Source: Pleurocapsales cyanobacterium LEGE 06147 (GTDB lineage Bacteria; Cyanobacteriota; Cyanobacteriia; Cyanobacteriales; Xenococcaceae). From it: a stretch of 46,351 bases of DNA. A program made the translations under genes and the position numbers. The number at the start of each line of letters is the position of its first letter. The stretch's first letter is position 1. Below the pieces are notes generated by a model, which did no database searches, was not told the origin of the DNA, and saw only the letters and a program-made list of their open reading frames with translations. Below are positions 35,798-44,786 of the stretch, piece after piece. The stretch spans positions 1-46,351 of the forward strand of contig JADEWQ010000042.1 of NCBI GenBank assembly GCA_015207585.1, written 5' to 3'.

Positions 35798-35922
35798 GGC
35801 AAACGGTCGTTTGCCAGGAGACCCAATCCCCGTGCTGTCACTTGAAGAGGAGAGCGTGGGGTGTTCTCCCAGGGTCCGTACTTAGTTGACCGCCTCCTTA
35901 TAATGGAGCGAGATTAACTCGC
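35798..35922. repeat. Cluster of short hairpins between the caspase-like and GNAT genes
   Basis: At least three stems lie in a row: GGCAAAC-GGTC-GTTTGCC (35798-35815), CTCC-TTATAAT-GGAG (35894-35908) and GCGAG-ATTAA-CTCGC (35908-35922). GGAGACCC (35817-35824) can also pair with GGGTCC (35872-35877), enclosing a CCCC/GGGG arm. G+C is higher than in nearby spacers. It could be a structured RNA or a patchwork of dispersed repeats. No T-run follows. Confidence 0.55.
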
Positions 35923-35958
35923 CTCCCAGGACGTGCCTCGCTGTTCGCTTAATAACTG

Positions 35959-37221
35959 TTAAGCATGATGACCATTGCTGGGAGTTTCTGAAGACTCGGT
36001 AGAGTTTTTTTCTTCAGCAGTAGGTTGATGCTTATTAGCTTGAGAGTTAAAAAGCTCTTGTTGCTTGAGTTTAGTTTGATAAGACCGAGAAATGGGTTTG
36101 AGCCAAGATATACGAGAAGGAATAGGAGTGCGAACGGGTTTAAGTCCTTGGAATACTTCCGATAGCTGTAATCCTTCTAGGGGCTTAGTTTCTTTAAGCT
36201 TGTGCCACACGGAACGAGACATGAGAAGAGTCTGTTCAATGCGCTCGGCTCCTAATTTTTCTAAATATTCTTCTCTTTCTGATTGATAATCAGCAGAAGC
36301 TAGCTCTAGTGCTTGCGGCTGATACTCCTGCATGATATGCGCCATCTGTACCATCAATTGATGATATAACCAAGTATAAGCAGGATGAACTGTCAGCTTT
36401 GCCCGATCGAGACGAGAGCGATTTTGATGTAGTTCTAACTGAAAATAGCCGATCGCTGCTTTGCGTTGAGGTTCAAACACATAACCCTCAACTGTTTCTG
36501 CGCGTTTGAGCCATTGTTGACATTTAGCAAGTACTGTTTGCCATAAACTAGTTTTAAAATCTTTGATGTGGCGGTCGAATACTTGACGCAACAGAGGCGG
36601 CATCGAAACGCAATCCAATTGATAGAGGAGTTGGGCATCGGCATTGCTAACGGGTAAGAGATTGGGTAAATCTGGCTGTTGTTCGGCTAATTGAGTTAGA
36701 AGTTCTGGAGCGATCGCCCAATAGGTCATTTGCGCCAAAGGTTGAAAGCCATTTTCTCGATACAGTGCCAGATTGTCTTTTTCGTTAATATTGACTTCTA
36801 ATACCCAAGTCCGTGCCTCCCAAATATTTTCTAAACAATAACGCAGTAGCTGCGAGCCAATTTCTTTTCTGCTCTTTAGCGACTCTAATTGAGAAACATT
36901 GGTATTCAGAAGTATCCGTTCTACCCGCCACGTACTGCGACTACTGTTAAAAGGAGATACCTGAATCAAACCGAGAATTTGCCTTTGATATTCAGCAACA
37001 TAAATTCGCCAACCTGCTCGATAAGGAAAAGGAAGGAAATTTAACAATTTGCCCAGTCCGTGCCAAGGGCGAGCTCGTTGTATATCTCGACTAGGGGCTA
37101 CTGAATATTTGACATTCTCAGCTTCACAGCGTTCTGCCGCTAAGGCTTTAATCGCCTCTAAATCTCGATATTGAAGAGGACGAACGATCGGTTTGGGAGT
37201 ATCGGATACAGATGAAGTCAT
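35959..37221 (-). CDS. Large GNAT-domain protein, unknown substrate
   Basis: A 420-residue protein with one recognisable GNAT-like domain in the first half. The motif A region reads RKEIGSQLLRYCLENIWEAR (about 120-139), following the strand STWRVERILLNTN and followed by LEVNINEKDNLALYRENGFQ, the usual C-terminal GNAT pattern. The acetyl-CoA loop is less glycine-rich than normal. The C-terminal half, with AAIGYFQLELHQNRSRLDRAK and LGAERIEQTLLMSR, may be a second, degenerate GNAT fold, followed by a disordered tail. The length and double structure look like a cyanobacterial family. It starts 16 bases downstream of the small gene at 37238, so the two are co-transcribed. Confidence 0.8.
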   Translation of the reverse strand: MTSSVSDTPKPIVRPLQYRDLEAIKALAAERCEAENVKYSVAPSRDIQRARPWHGLGKLLNFLPFPYRAGWRIYVAEYQRQILGLIQVSPFNSSRSTWRVERILLNTNVSQLESLKSRKEIGSQLLRYCLENIWEARTWVLEVNINEKDNLALYRENGFQPLAQMTYWAIAPELLTQLAEQQPDLPNLLPVSNADAQLLYQLDCVSMPPLLRQVFDRHIKDFKTSLWQTVLAKCQQWLKRAETVEGYVFEPQRKAAIGYFQLELHQNRSRLDRAKLTVHPAYTWLYHQLMVQMAHIMQEYQPQALELASADYQSEREEYLEKLGAERIEQTLLMSRSVWHKLKETKPLEGLQLSEVFQGLKPVRTPIPSRISWLKPISRSYQTKLKQQELFNSQANKHQPTAEEKNSTESSETPSNGHHA

Positions 37222-37237
37222 TGTTATTTTTTGCTGG

Positions 37238-37510
37238 CTAATCTACTCGTTCCAATTGCCAAAGAATTTGATTGCCTTCTCGCCTAACTCTAGAGACAAC
37301 CCAATTGCGCCATGACCAATGGTCTCCTCTGCTAGTGACTGCACTGGCATTAATATCCATTAAGTCAGCCAATTCAGAACTACTAATTAAATAACCCTTA
37401 CTTGCTATTTCATCAGCAATTCTTAAAGTATCGATTAGATTTCTCAAGTTAGTGACTCTTTCTTCACTCGATACTTGTAATTCTTCCATTGCATTGTTAG
37501 ACAGTTCCAT
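37238..37510 (-). CDS. Small conserved protein with a possible winged-helix fold
   Basis: A 90-residue cytosolic protein. The stretch LRIADEIASKGYLISSSELADLM reads as two helices of a helix-turn-helix, followed by NASAVTSRGDHWSWRNWVVS and the strand pair VRREGNQILWQLERVD, which would form a wing. This suggests a small winged-helix domain, though DNA binding is not shown. An ATG at 37492 would give a start six residues later. The 16-base gap to the GNAT gene downstream points to one operon and perhaps a shared job. I do not recognise a named family. Confidence 0.7.
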   Translation of the reverse strand: MELSNNAMEELQVSSEERVTNLRNLIDTLRIADEIASKGYLISSSELADLMDINASAVTSRGDHWSWRNWVVSRVRREGNQILWQLERVD

Positions 37511-37615
37511 TATTTGTAAGCTAATGTCTAGATTTTTTTGTAATGTTATTTAGATAAACTATCTTTTTAGGTTAGAGTCAATCTGACAACTATGTTACCG
37601 TCATCTTAGCTAATT

Positions 37616-39091
37616 TTACTGAGATTTATCTGCCAATAATTTAATATATCTCGAACGTGCTTGTTGAAAGTCTGGTTTAATTTCTAGGGCTTTTTCATAA
37701 CTAGCAACTGACTCATCAAAACGTTGTAATTTTTCTAAAGCACAGCCCCGCTTGTACCAAAATTGACAATCTCCGGGTATGATTTCGATTGCTTTGTCCC
37801 AACTAGCAATTGCTTCTGACCATTTTTTTAGTTGGTATAAGGCATGGGCGCGATCGTTCCATGCTTGGTAGTTTTTTGGATTAATAGCTAATGCTCTGTC
37901 AAAAGACTCGATCGCTTCTTCATATTGTTCGATACGACCGAGAGCACTACCCCGATTATGCCAAGCTTCACAAATGTGAGGATTCAATTTTAGTACTCGT
38001 TCCCAACTTTCTATAGCTCCTTCGAAATTGCCGGAACTAGCTTGCTTGAGTCCGAGATTAAACCAACCTTCTACTAATTCTAGATTATTAAGTTCTATTT
38101 CTTCTTTTATTTCTGTTGCAGGTAAGTCCGTTGTTTGAAGCTTAGAATGAGAAACGGAAGGGTCTGAAAAAACCAATTGATGGGTAGCTGGCGATTGGTT
38201 TTGGCTTAATTTTTTTTCTTTCTCCTTAAGGAGAAACTGGGTGGTTATTGCTGAGTGAGAAAAATGACTAGTGGCTTGCTGTGTCGTAATTTCCTGTTGA
38301 CCCGAAGTGTCTTCTTTTTCTTCGGGAAAAGATTCGGATACTGTTTGTGGGGAGAAGAATTTGATGCTTAATTGATTGGGTGCAATTTCGTCAGTTTGGA
38401 GCAACGAGTCTCCTTTTTCCTCTTCTCGCAAGGAGTCCCTGGCTGTTTCTGTCGAAGAAAATTGGATAATTATTTGGTTAGTCGCAATCTCGTCAGTTTG
38501 AATGAATGTATCTTCTGTATCTTTTTCTAAAAAAGATTCGCTGACTGTTTCTGTCGAGGAGAAATTAGTTGCCGTTTGTGCCTCCGATAAAGCGTAATCA
38601 GATAAAGCTTCTGTTTCGCTAATTGCTTCGGCAGCTATTTCTAAATCGGGTCCTTCGTATTCCCAGACTAAATCGAGGGTGTTTCCATAGAATAATTGTC
38701 GTCCAATATGGTAAGCTGTCACCCCAATTTGCTGTACTGAAGGAGTAGACTCAGTTAGTTGTCCCAAACGCATCATTCTTGCGCCAAGTTGTTGCTCATG
38801 GGGATGAGAAAAGGTTAATATTTTTGTACTAAAGCGTTCGAGCCAAGCTACCCATTGTTGTGGCTGACCGCGATCGCCTAGTTGCTGAAAAAATTTAGCA
38901 ATTCTGGGAGAATGCCAGCCATGAGCTACACCTTCTAGTAATTGACTAAATAAGAATTCGTAGTCGGCATCTGTTAGCGGTGGAACAGAGGAAGAAGATG
39001 CTTCCTGTTCTCGAGCGGATAAATGATGATTAGCTTGAGCAGAATTTACGGTTGACTGTTTGCCAAACCCCTGCTGTAATTGCCTCAGCAT
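37616..39091 (-). CDS. TPR-repeat protein with a long low-complexity middle
   Basis: A 491-residue cytosolic protein. The N-terminal 150 residues (LTDADYEFLFSQLLEGVAHG, WHSPRIAKFFQQLGDRGQPQ) form a helical domain of unknown type. The middle (about 160-330) is acidic, Ser/Thr/Glu-rich and repeats ATNQ/APNQ-type and SESF/ARDS-type words, so it is probably disordered. The C-terminus has about four tetratricopeptide repeats, such as PHICEAWHNRGSALGRIEQY, NPKNYQAWNDRAHALYQLKK and DCQFWYKRGCALEKLQRFDE. It should act as a protein-binding scaffold; partners are unknown. It is divergent from dnaX, with only 128 bases between the start codons. Confidence 0.85.
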   Translation of the reverse strand: MLRQLQQGFGKQSTVNSAQANHHLSAREQEASSSSVPPLTDADYEFLFSQLLEGVAHGWHSPRIAKFFQQLGDRGQPQQWVAWLERFSTKILTFSHPHEQQLGARMMRLGQLTESTPSVQQIGVTAYHIGRQLFYGNTLDLVWEYEGPDLEIAAEAISETEALSDYALSEAQTATNFSSTETVSESFLEKDTEDTFIQTDEIATNQIIIQFSSTETARDSLREEEKGDSLLQTDEIAPNQLSIKFFSPQTVSESFPEEKEDTSGQQEITTQQATSHFSHSAITTQFLLKEKEKKLSQNQSPATHQLVFSDPSVSHSKLQTTDLPATEIKEEIELNNLELVEGWFNLGLKQASSGNFEGAIESWERVLKLNPHICEAWHNRGSALGRIEQYEEAIESFDRALAINPKNYQAWNDRAHALYQLKKWSEAIASWDKAIEIIPGDCQFWYKRGCALEKLQRFDESVASYEKALEIKPDFQQARSRYIKLLADKSQ

Positions 39092-39219
39092 GAACTCAAT
39101 CCCTTTTACATTTACTTGATTTTCAGTGGCAAGATGGATTTAGTCGAGCGAATCTTGCTTAATTGTAATGGCTGAAATTGCTCTTACCCAGCCCATAATT
39201 ACTGAGCTTCACCTCTAAT

Positions 39220-41511
39220 ATGTCTTACGAACCCCTCCATCACAAGTATCGACCTCAAACTTTTGCCGATTTAGTCGGTCAAGAGGCGATCGCCACTACT
39301 TTGATTAATGCCATCAAGCGGGAAAAAATTGCTCCTGCCTATTTATTTACAGGTCCTAGAGGGACGGGGAAGACATCTAGCGCACGCATTTTAGCTAAAT
39401 CTCTTAATTGTCTGGAGAACGATCGACCAACACCTAATCCTTGTGGTAAGTGTGAAGTTTGTCAGGCGATCGCCCGCGGTACGGCATTAGACACGATCGA
39501 AATTGATGCAGCAAGTAATACGGGAGTAGATAACATCCGTGAAATTATCGAAAGATCGCGGTTTGCTCCCGTTCAATGTCGCTATAAGGTTTATGTCATT
39601 GACGAGTGTCACATGCTCAGTACGGCTGCCTTCAATGCCTTGCTAAAAACTCTAGAAGAACCACCCGAGGGAGTTATCTTTGTACTGGCAACTACTGACC
39701 CGCAACGGGTACTCTCAACTATTATATCTCGTTGTCAAAGGTTTGATTTTCGTCGCATTCCCTTGGAATCGATGGTTTCTCATCTCAAGTATATTGCTAC
39801 TGAAGAGAAACTTGATATTACAGAGGAAGCGATCGCTTTGGTAGCGCAAATAGCTAATGGGGGTTTGCGAGATGCAGAAAGTTTATTGGATCAGTTAAGC
39901 CTTTTCCCAGATACAGTTACGGTAGAGCACGTTTGGGATTTGGTAGGAGCAGTTCCCGAGCAAGATTTATTGGCACTATTGAGGGCGATCGCGGCAAACA
40001 ATCCAGAAACAGTTCTCCAACAATGTCGTCATCTGCTCGATCGCGGCAGAGAACCAATCGTAGTGTTACAAAACCTGGCTAACTTTTATCTTCATCTGCT
40101 GATTGCTAAAACTGCGCCTCATCGTCCCGATTTAGTAGCAGTAACCGAGACTACTTGGCAAGAGTTGTGTGTAGAAGCGCAACAATGGGATATTGCTCTA
40201 ATTCTGGGGGGACAACAACAGCTTAAAGAAGCAGAAACTCAACTGAAAAATACAACTCAACCCCGTCTTTGGTTAGAAGTAACTCTACTAGGATTATTGT
40301 CTGGTGCTAGGTTAGTTCAGCCATCTACTTCTTCTGCAACGGAAAACAATTCCCTTTCCCCAATATTGTCGGAACGAAAGATAACCCCAGTCCGCCATAC
40401 TTCATCGGACAATGGGGAAAAAAGCGCAGATTCGGTCAAACCTGCTGCTGTATCCACTTCCGTCAATAGTCAACCAACACCTCAGCAGAATAAATCTCCC
40501 TCCCCACAACCGACATCAGCACCAGCGCAATTAGCTGTAGCATCAGGAGCAAATAGCGCCATTGCTTCTTCTTCACCCATACAAGCAGAGGAACCACAAA
40601 GCGTTGCGGCAGCACCCGCTTTGCGGGATCGCTCCTATGAAGAACTGTGGGAGAAGGTAATCGAGCATCTTCATCCACCGACGACTCAAGCCTTACTACG
40701 TCAACAATGTCATCTCATTAGCTTAAAAAACTCTCTGGCTTTGGTTGGAATTAGTTCTCCTCAATTACTCAGACTTCATCAGAGAAAAGTACCCAATATC
40801 GAAGCTGCTTTTGCCGCAGTTTGTCAGAGAAAAATTCAAGTCAAGCTAGAAGTAGCAACAATTAAGTCACAGACTACGAGTAAAGATTCACAAAGAACCC
40901 AACTAGAAAAATCTTTGCCTTCACCCATAGAGGAAGAAGAGCGATCGCGCCAGCCAGTAACTGATTCTTCTAATCAGGAAAATGATTCTGAAAGAGAGAT
41001 TTTAGTAGAAAAAGAAGATGAAAATAGTGATTTGTCTCAACTCGAATCTCCTGATTCCGTTCCTCCAGCTATAGTTGTTGAGGAAATAACGCCGAACAAA
41101 AGTTTAGGCGGTGCGGCAGCACCCACTTTGCGGGATCGTCTACCTAATACTTATTCTGAAGAAGACTTGTACAAAGCAGTAGAAATGTTGGCAAAAAATT
41201 TTGAGGGAGAAATTGTCGCCATGACAGGTTTAACTGATGAGGAAGAGGAAGTAAACAACTCAACGGTAACAGAACTAGATCCAAACTCCCAAGACTCCGA
41301 ATTACCAGATTTATCGATGGAGACACATCCCAAAACAGTTATTCGCGGCAGACCCGATCCAAATGATTATACTGATGAAGATGATATTCCTTTTGTGCGA
41401 CCTGTGAGCCTCAGAACTACTGAAATCGATCTTCAAGACTGTTGGGAATCGGCGGCAAATAGACCTGGGATATGGCTACATGGCAGTATAGCAATACTAT
41501 TTGAGTTATGA
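39220..41511 (+). CDS. dnaX: DNA polymerase III subunits gamma and tau
   Basis: Clamp-loader ATPase of DNA polymerase III. The 763-residue protein has Walker A GPRGTGKTSSARILAK (45-60), a zinc module with Cys64, Cys75, Cys78 and Cys81, Walker B-type VYVIDECHMLS and sensor 1 with ISRCQRFDFRR, all in the first 370 residues. The C-terminal 390 residues are long, Pro/Ser/Glu-rich and probably disordered, as in tau. No intein interrupts the ATPase domain, unlike the dnaX of some cyanobacteria. Two copies of the small dispersed repeat are translated in the tail, as AAAPALRDR (about 463-471) and AAAPTLRDR (about 632-640). The final residues abut a MITE-like element. Confidence 0.95.
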   Translation: MSYEPLHHKYRPQTFADLVGQEAIATTLINAIKREKIAPAYLFTGPRGTGKTSSARILAKSLNCLENDRPTPNPCGKCEVCQAIARGTALDTIEIDAASNTGVDNIREIIERSRFAPVQCRYKVYVIDECHMLSTAAFNALLKTLEEPPEGVIFVLATTDPQRVLSTIISRCQRFDFRRIPLESMVSHLKYIATEEKLDITEEAIALVAQIANGGLRDAESLLDQLSLFPDTVTVEHVWDLVGAVPEQDLLALLRAIAANNPETVLQQCRHLLDRGREPIVVLQNLANFYLHLLIAKTAPHRPDLVAVTETTWQELCVEAQQWDIALILGGQQQLKEAETQLKNTTQPRLWLEVTLLGLLSGARLVQPSTSSATENNSLSPILSERKITPVRHTSSDNGEKSADSVKPAAVSTSVNSQPTPQQNKSPSPQPTSAPAQLAVASGANSAIASSSPIQAEEPQSVAAAPALRDRSYEELWEKVIEHLHPPTTQALLRQQCHLISLKNSLALVGISSPQLLRLHQRKVPNIEAAFAAVCQRKIQVKLEVATIKSQTTSKDSQRTQLEKSLPSPIEEEERSRQPVTDSSNQENDSEREILVEKEDENSDLSQLESPDSVPPAIVVEEITPNKSLGGAAAPTLRDRLPNTYSEEDLYKAVEMLAKNFEGEIVAMTGLTDEEEEVNNSTVTELDPNSQDSELPDLSMETHPKTVIRGRPDPNDYTDEDDIPFVRPVSLRTTEIDLQDCWESAANRPGIWLHGSIAILFEL
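40601..40632 (+). repeat. Small dispersed repeat inside dnaX, copy 1
   Basis: GCGTTGCGGCAGCACCCGC, then TTTGCGGGATCGC, is the reverse complement of the histidine kinase copy at 16638-16670 except for the loop and one mismatch. It folds as CCCGC-TTT-GCGGG plus a GC-rich arm. It is in frame and encodes VAAAPALRDR. Confidence 0.85.
41108..41138 (+). repeat. Small dispersed repeat inside dnaX, copy 2
   Basis: GCGGTGCGGCAGCACCCAC, then TTTGCGGGATCG, is the second copy in the same gene, about 507 bases after the first and in the same reading frame and orientation. It encodes GGAAAPTLRDR. Both copies lie in the disordered tail of tau. Confidence 0.85.
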
Positions 41512-41515
41512 ATTT

Positions 41516-41609
41516 ATAGTTATTTCAAATAATTTCCTCGTAGTATGTCAAACAGGAAATAGGGAACAGGAAATAGCAAGGCTTACGGTTTCTATTTGGA
41601 ACGACTATA
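41516..41609. mobile_element. MITE-like element, family TATAGTCGTTCCAA
   Basis: The left terminus TATAGTTATTTCAAAT and the right terminus TTTGGAACGACTATA are imperfect inverted repeats around 94 bases without a frame. The right end equals the terminus of the small element at 32776-32814, and the interior (AATTTCCTCGTAG, AATAGCAAGGCTTACGG) matches 22613-22665. It starts within 10 bases of the dnaX stop. Confidence 0.65.
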
Positions 41610-41690
41610 TTAAGAAGAAGTCAGGAGAATATTTATTCTGATTACTAAATTATTTCTCCTTATTGATTGGTGGAGATGAGGGGTTGAGTA

Positions 41691-42230
41691 TTAAGCGTTA
41701 AATTTTTCTGCTCGGGGGATTAATATTGTATCTACGTCTAGATCGCTCATTATTATTGTGTCTTTACTGTTTCCCAAATTAGTATTATCGTATTCTTGCT
41801 TTTTAGGATTGCAGTAGTGCGAATCAGGAATATCTGAATTAGAAAAAATATGATTATAAATAATTTTAATATTTTCACCTATAGTAATTACATCTTCGGA
41901 CACCAGGCGATGTAGCGATTTTTTTTGTCCGTTAATAAAGATGCCGTTACGACTTCTTTTATTTTTGCCCATACCATCAATTACCCAATAGGCATAGTTA
42001 CTTTGTTCGGGACAATTTTTATATTCTAGCCAGGCAATGGTAGCGTGGTGGCGAGAAACCATTTTGTCAGCTAAAACCAGAGAATTACTAGGATGACGGC
42101 CAATCGAAAAGACATTAGATTTAAGAGCAATTGCTCTTTTAGATTCTAAAGATTCTACAATCAAGATATGCTTGCCTTGTGATGACTTAGCTTTATCGAA
42201 TTGAGCAAGAGACAATTTTTTATTAGCCAT
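41691..42230 (-). CDS. FHA domain protein
   Basis: A 179-residue protein with one forkhead-associated domain, which binds phosphothreonine peptides. The diagnostic residues are visible in VFSIGRHPSNSLVLADKMVS (GR loop, about 41-60), followed by RHHATIAW (the SxxH motif region), and later GIFINGQKKSLHRL with NGxK-type turn and EDVITIGENIKIIY. The C-terminal 50 residues contain SKDTIIMSDLDVDTIL, which looks like a Thr-rich tail. It probably acts as an adaptor for Ser/Thr kinase signalling; no kinase gene is near. The spacer to dnaX contains a MITE-like element. Confidence 0.9.
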   Translation of the reverse strand: MANKKLSLAQFDKAKSSQGKHILIVESLESKRAIALKSNVFSIGRHPSNSLVLADKMVSRHHATIAWLEYKNCPEQSNYAYWVIDGMGKNKRSRNGIFINGQKKSLHRLVSEDVITIGENIKIIYNHIFSNSDIPDSHYCNPKKQEYDNTNLGNSKDTIIMSDLDVDTILIPRAEKFNA

Positions 42231-42495
42231 TTTATGAATCGGTATATTTACATAGTTGTTTTAATTTTTAAACAAATAAATAATAAACATAATCTATTTT
42301 ATATAGATAAAAATAGTAGTTATAGCAAGGCATTTTGGCAAAATTATAACTACTAAAGTAAGAGGCTGACTCCGCCCCTTCAAAAGATTAAATAAAATAG
42401 TAAATTTTTCCATTAATAAATCTTTACCTAATAAAAGTGAATCAAATCTCCCTCGCAATGGCATCAGTAAAATTATTGAATTTAGGCGATCGCAA

Positions 42496-43854
42496 CTAAC
42501 CAGGGAGTAATGGTTCGGCACGAGCAGAAAACCCAGCTTGGTTGAGAGAAATAACTGCGGCTCGTTCGTCTTGAACCCAAAACTTTGGTCCAAAGCGGAT
42601 AAATTGACGCTGTTTTCCTTTACCGATAGTAGCGATTACAGGGATTTTGGTTTGATTTTTACTGCCCGATTGTTCTTGTAGTATTCCTTTGAGATTACTG
42701 TTAACCGCTCTATCTAGTGCTTGCTCTGGGGTAATTTCTAACATAATCATTTTTACTTGTTCTACAGCTTCGGCATCTTCAATAATTAGCTGTAGTTGTT
42801 CTTCCCGCCGTTCTACTTTTCCCCAAACGATCAGGCGTGCATTTTCTGTAATTAAAGATTCAATGCGTTCATAGGTATTGGGAAAAATTATTCCTTCTGC
42901 TTCTCCCGTAATATCTTCCATTTGGATAAATGCCATGGGAGTGCCTTTTTTGGTGATAATTTTTTTGACTTCGTTCAACATTACCACCGCACTAATTCTT
43001 GTTTTGGATTTTTGTGCAAATAATTGATTGAGGTTGATAGGGGAGAGAATCCGCGCCGCTTGTCGAACACAGTTAAGGGGATGTTCGGAAACATAGAAAC
43101 CCAGATTTTCTTTTTCTAGTTTGAGTTTTTCTTGAAGGGGATAATCTTCAACTGGGGGCGAACTAGGTGCTTGTTCAAAAGCTTCGCTATCATTATTCTG
43201 TTGTTCGGTATTTGAGCTAGTGCTTCCGAGGAGATCGAATAAATTCATTTGCCCCATTTCTCGCTCTTTAGCCCGATTTTGTGCCCAGGGAATAACTACG
43301 TCGAGGTCATTTATTAACTGCCGACGATTTGATTGAAGAGAATCGAAAGCACCGCAGAGAATTAATGTTTCTAACGCACGACGATTGACTAAGCGTAATT
43401 CAACGCGATCGCAAAAATCGGCTAGGGATTCAAATTTACCCCCCGCTTTTTCTCTAGCTTGAAGAATATTTTCAATTGCCCCTTGCCCTAAATTTTTGAC
43501 TGCCGATAAACCAAACAGGATCTTGTCTTTTTGGGGAGTAAAGTCTTCTTCAGAACGATTGAGATCGGGAGGCTGGACTACTATGCCCATTCTTTGACAA
43601 TTTTCCCGATATTTTTCTATTTTGTCGCGATCGCCACTGCTGGCAGTTAGCAACGCGGTCATGTATTCTACGGGATAGTTGGCTTTGAGATAGGCAGTTT
43701 GATAGGTAACGTAGGCGTAAGCAGTAGAGTGAGATTTGTTGAAACAGTTGGAAGCGATCGAGCTATTGGCTAGTAAAAAGTTATGATCTTTAGCCACGCC
43801 AATATCGTAGACGGACTGCTTGCCTAAAGATTTGCGACTGACAATTTTAACCAT
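42496..43854 (-). CDS. dnaE: DnaE C-terminal half with split-intein C fragment
   Basis: Second half of the DNA polymerase III alpha subunit. The gene opens with the 36-residue C-intein ([20 protein letters not shown] then [16 protein letters not shown]), ending in Asn36, and the extein starts with Cys37 in [20 protein letters not shown]. This is the cyanobacterial split DnaE arrangement: the N-half with the N-intein is made from a separate locus, and the two proteins join by trans-splicing. The extein then carries the thumb/fingers-type region, an HhH segment ([20 protein letters not shown]) and an OB fold ([20 protein letters not shown]). The N-half is not in the window. Its length (452) is normal for this half. 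Confidence 0.96.
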   Translation of the reverse strand: MVKIVSRKSLGKQSVYDIGVAKDHNFLLANSSIASNCFNKSHSTAYAYVTYQTAYLKANYPVEYMTALLTASSGDRDKIEKYRENCQRMGIVVQPPDLNRSEEDFTPQKDKILFGLSAVKNLGQGAIENILQAREKAGGKFESLADFCDRVELRLVNRRALETLILCGAFDSLQSNRRQLINDLDVVIPWAQNRAKEREMGQMNLFDLLGSTSSNTEQQNNDSEAFEQAPSSPPVEDYPLQEKLKLEKENLGFYVSEHPLNCVRQAARILSPINLNQLFAQKSKTRISAVVMLNEVKKIITKKGTPMAFIQMEDITGEAEGIIFPNTYERIESLITENARLIVWGKVERREEQLQLIIEDAEAVEQVKMIMLEITPEQALDRAVNSNLKGILQEQSGSKNQTKIPVIATIGKGKQRQFIRFGPKFWVQDERAAVISLNQAGFSARAEPLLPG

Positions 43855-43911
43855 GTTTTAATAATTAAAAATTCAAAATTAAAAAGGCAAAAAAATAATA
43901 GTTAAGTACTT

Positions 43912-44364
43912 TTATACGAATAATTTCTTCCCTTCTTCAATTAGTTGGTGCCAAACTCCTTCTGGCTGCCAAATTTGATTCATCGGGTATTGAGCTTGTT
44001 CTTCTGATAATTGTAGAACGTGCTTTTGATATAAATACATAAAGCAAGAAACTCTCATGTTAAGAGCGCAATGTACCCAGACTGGGCGGTTGCCAAAAGC
44101 CTTCATCACGGCAAAAAATAGCTTAACATCTTCCAGACGAGGTGCTTTCCAAACTACGGGTAAGTGAAAGTATGCCATACCCAAACTTGTAACGAGCGAG
44201 CCTTCATCTGCCAAAGCTTTATCTGAAGAAGGTAAAGCCAAATTCACTACAGCTTGATATCCTGCTGTAGCGATCGCACCAAATTGTTCTTTGGTTGGTT
44301 GTCCGGAGGTAGCAATCTTATCGCTTACTCGATAGTAATTGATAATTTCTTCTAGACGAGACAT
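43912..44364 (-). CDS. Tyrosine-phosphatase-fold protein with a shortened active-site loop
   Basis: A 150-residue protein of the dual-specificity-like phosphatase group related to the beta-lactamase-hydrolase-like (DUF442) proteins. The N-terminal part IINYYRVSDKIATSGQPTKE and the P-loop region PVWVHCALNMRVSCFMYLYQ are visible. Canonical phosphatases have HCX5R; here the loop is His98-Cys99-ALNM-Arg104, that is CX4R. The shortened loop may alter or abolish phosphatase activity, although I remember the same HCAxNMR form in cyanobacterial relatives, so it is likely a family trait. The gene follows dnaE-C upstream on the same strand with a 57-base gap. Substrate unknown. Confidence 0.82.
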   Translation of the reverse strand: MSRLEEIINYYRVSDKIATSGQPTKEQFGAIATAGYQAVVNLALPSSDKALADEGSLVTSLGMAYFHLPVVWKAPRLEDVKLFFAVMKAFGNRPVWVHCALNMRVSCFMYLYQKHVLQLSEEQAQYPMNQIWQPEGVWHQLIEEGKKLFV

Positions 44365-44786
44365 CTGTTCAAATCCTCAAGATTTTTCTATGTAGCAGTC
44401 TAGCGATTGACTACAATATATCGCTTCTCTGACTTTCGGAAAAATCAACAAATTTGCGTAATTTCAGCCACGAACAGAGCGAGGTTTTACTCCACTCTGA
44501 CAGATTCCGACAGAAGAGGAATATTAGGGGAAAATTTTATATTTTCTTGTGTATTTATTTAGCAAAATAACTAAATAGTTATATAATATAAATTAAAAAG
44601 TGTAAATTTCCTCTCACAACAGACCTAGAGTGAACGAGGCATATAAATAAATGAATCACTTCAATCTCTGCAATGTAGTTGTCCAAAAACATTAAGACGG
44701 CAGAGTTGAGGTGTCAGCAGTAGACTCCTCGATGATGCTTCTTACCATACATAATCCGAAATATTGAATTTAAGGAGAAAATTACC
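44365..44786. other. Intergenic region upstream of the DUF2892 gene
   Basis: About 420 bases with no credible gene. It contains the divergent promoters of the phosphatase-like and DUF2892 genes. The strip near 44690-44760 has no clear hairpin. The ribosome site AAGGAG ahead of the next gene is the only functional signal I can point to. Confidence 0.45.

Noticed and set aside
35798-35940. 6S RNA or SRP RNA gene
   Set aside because: The hairpins are short and serial, and no conserved SRP or 6S core word was found.
39220-41511. Intein in dnaX, as in some cyanobacteria
   Set aside because: The ATPase domain reads through without insertion; the extra peptides are short repeat-derived segments in the tail.
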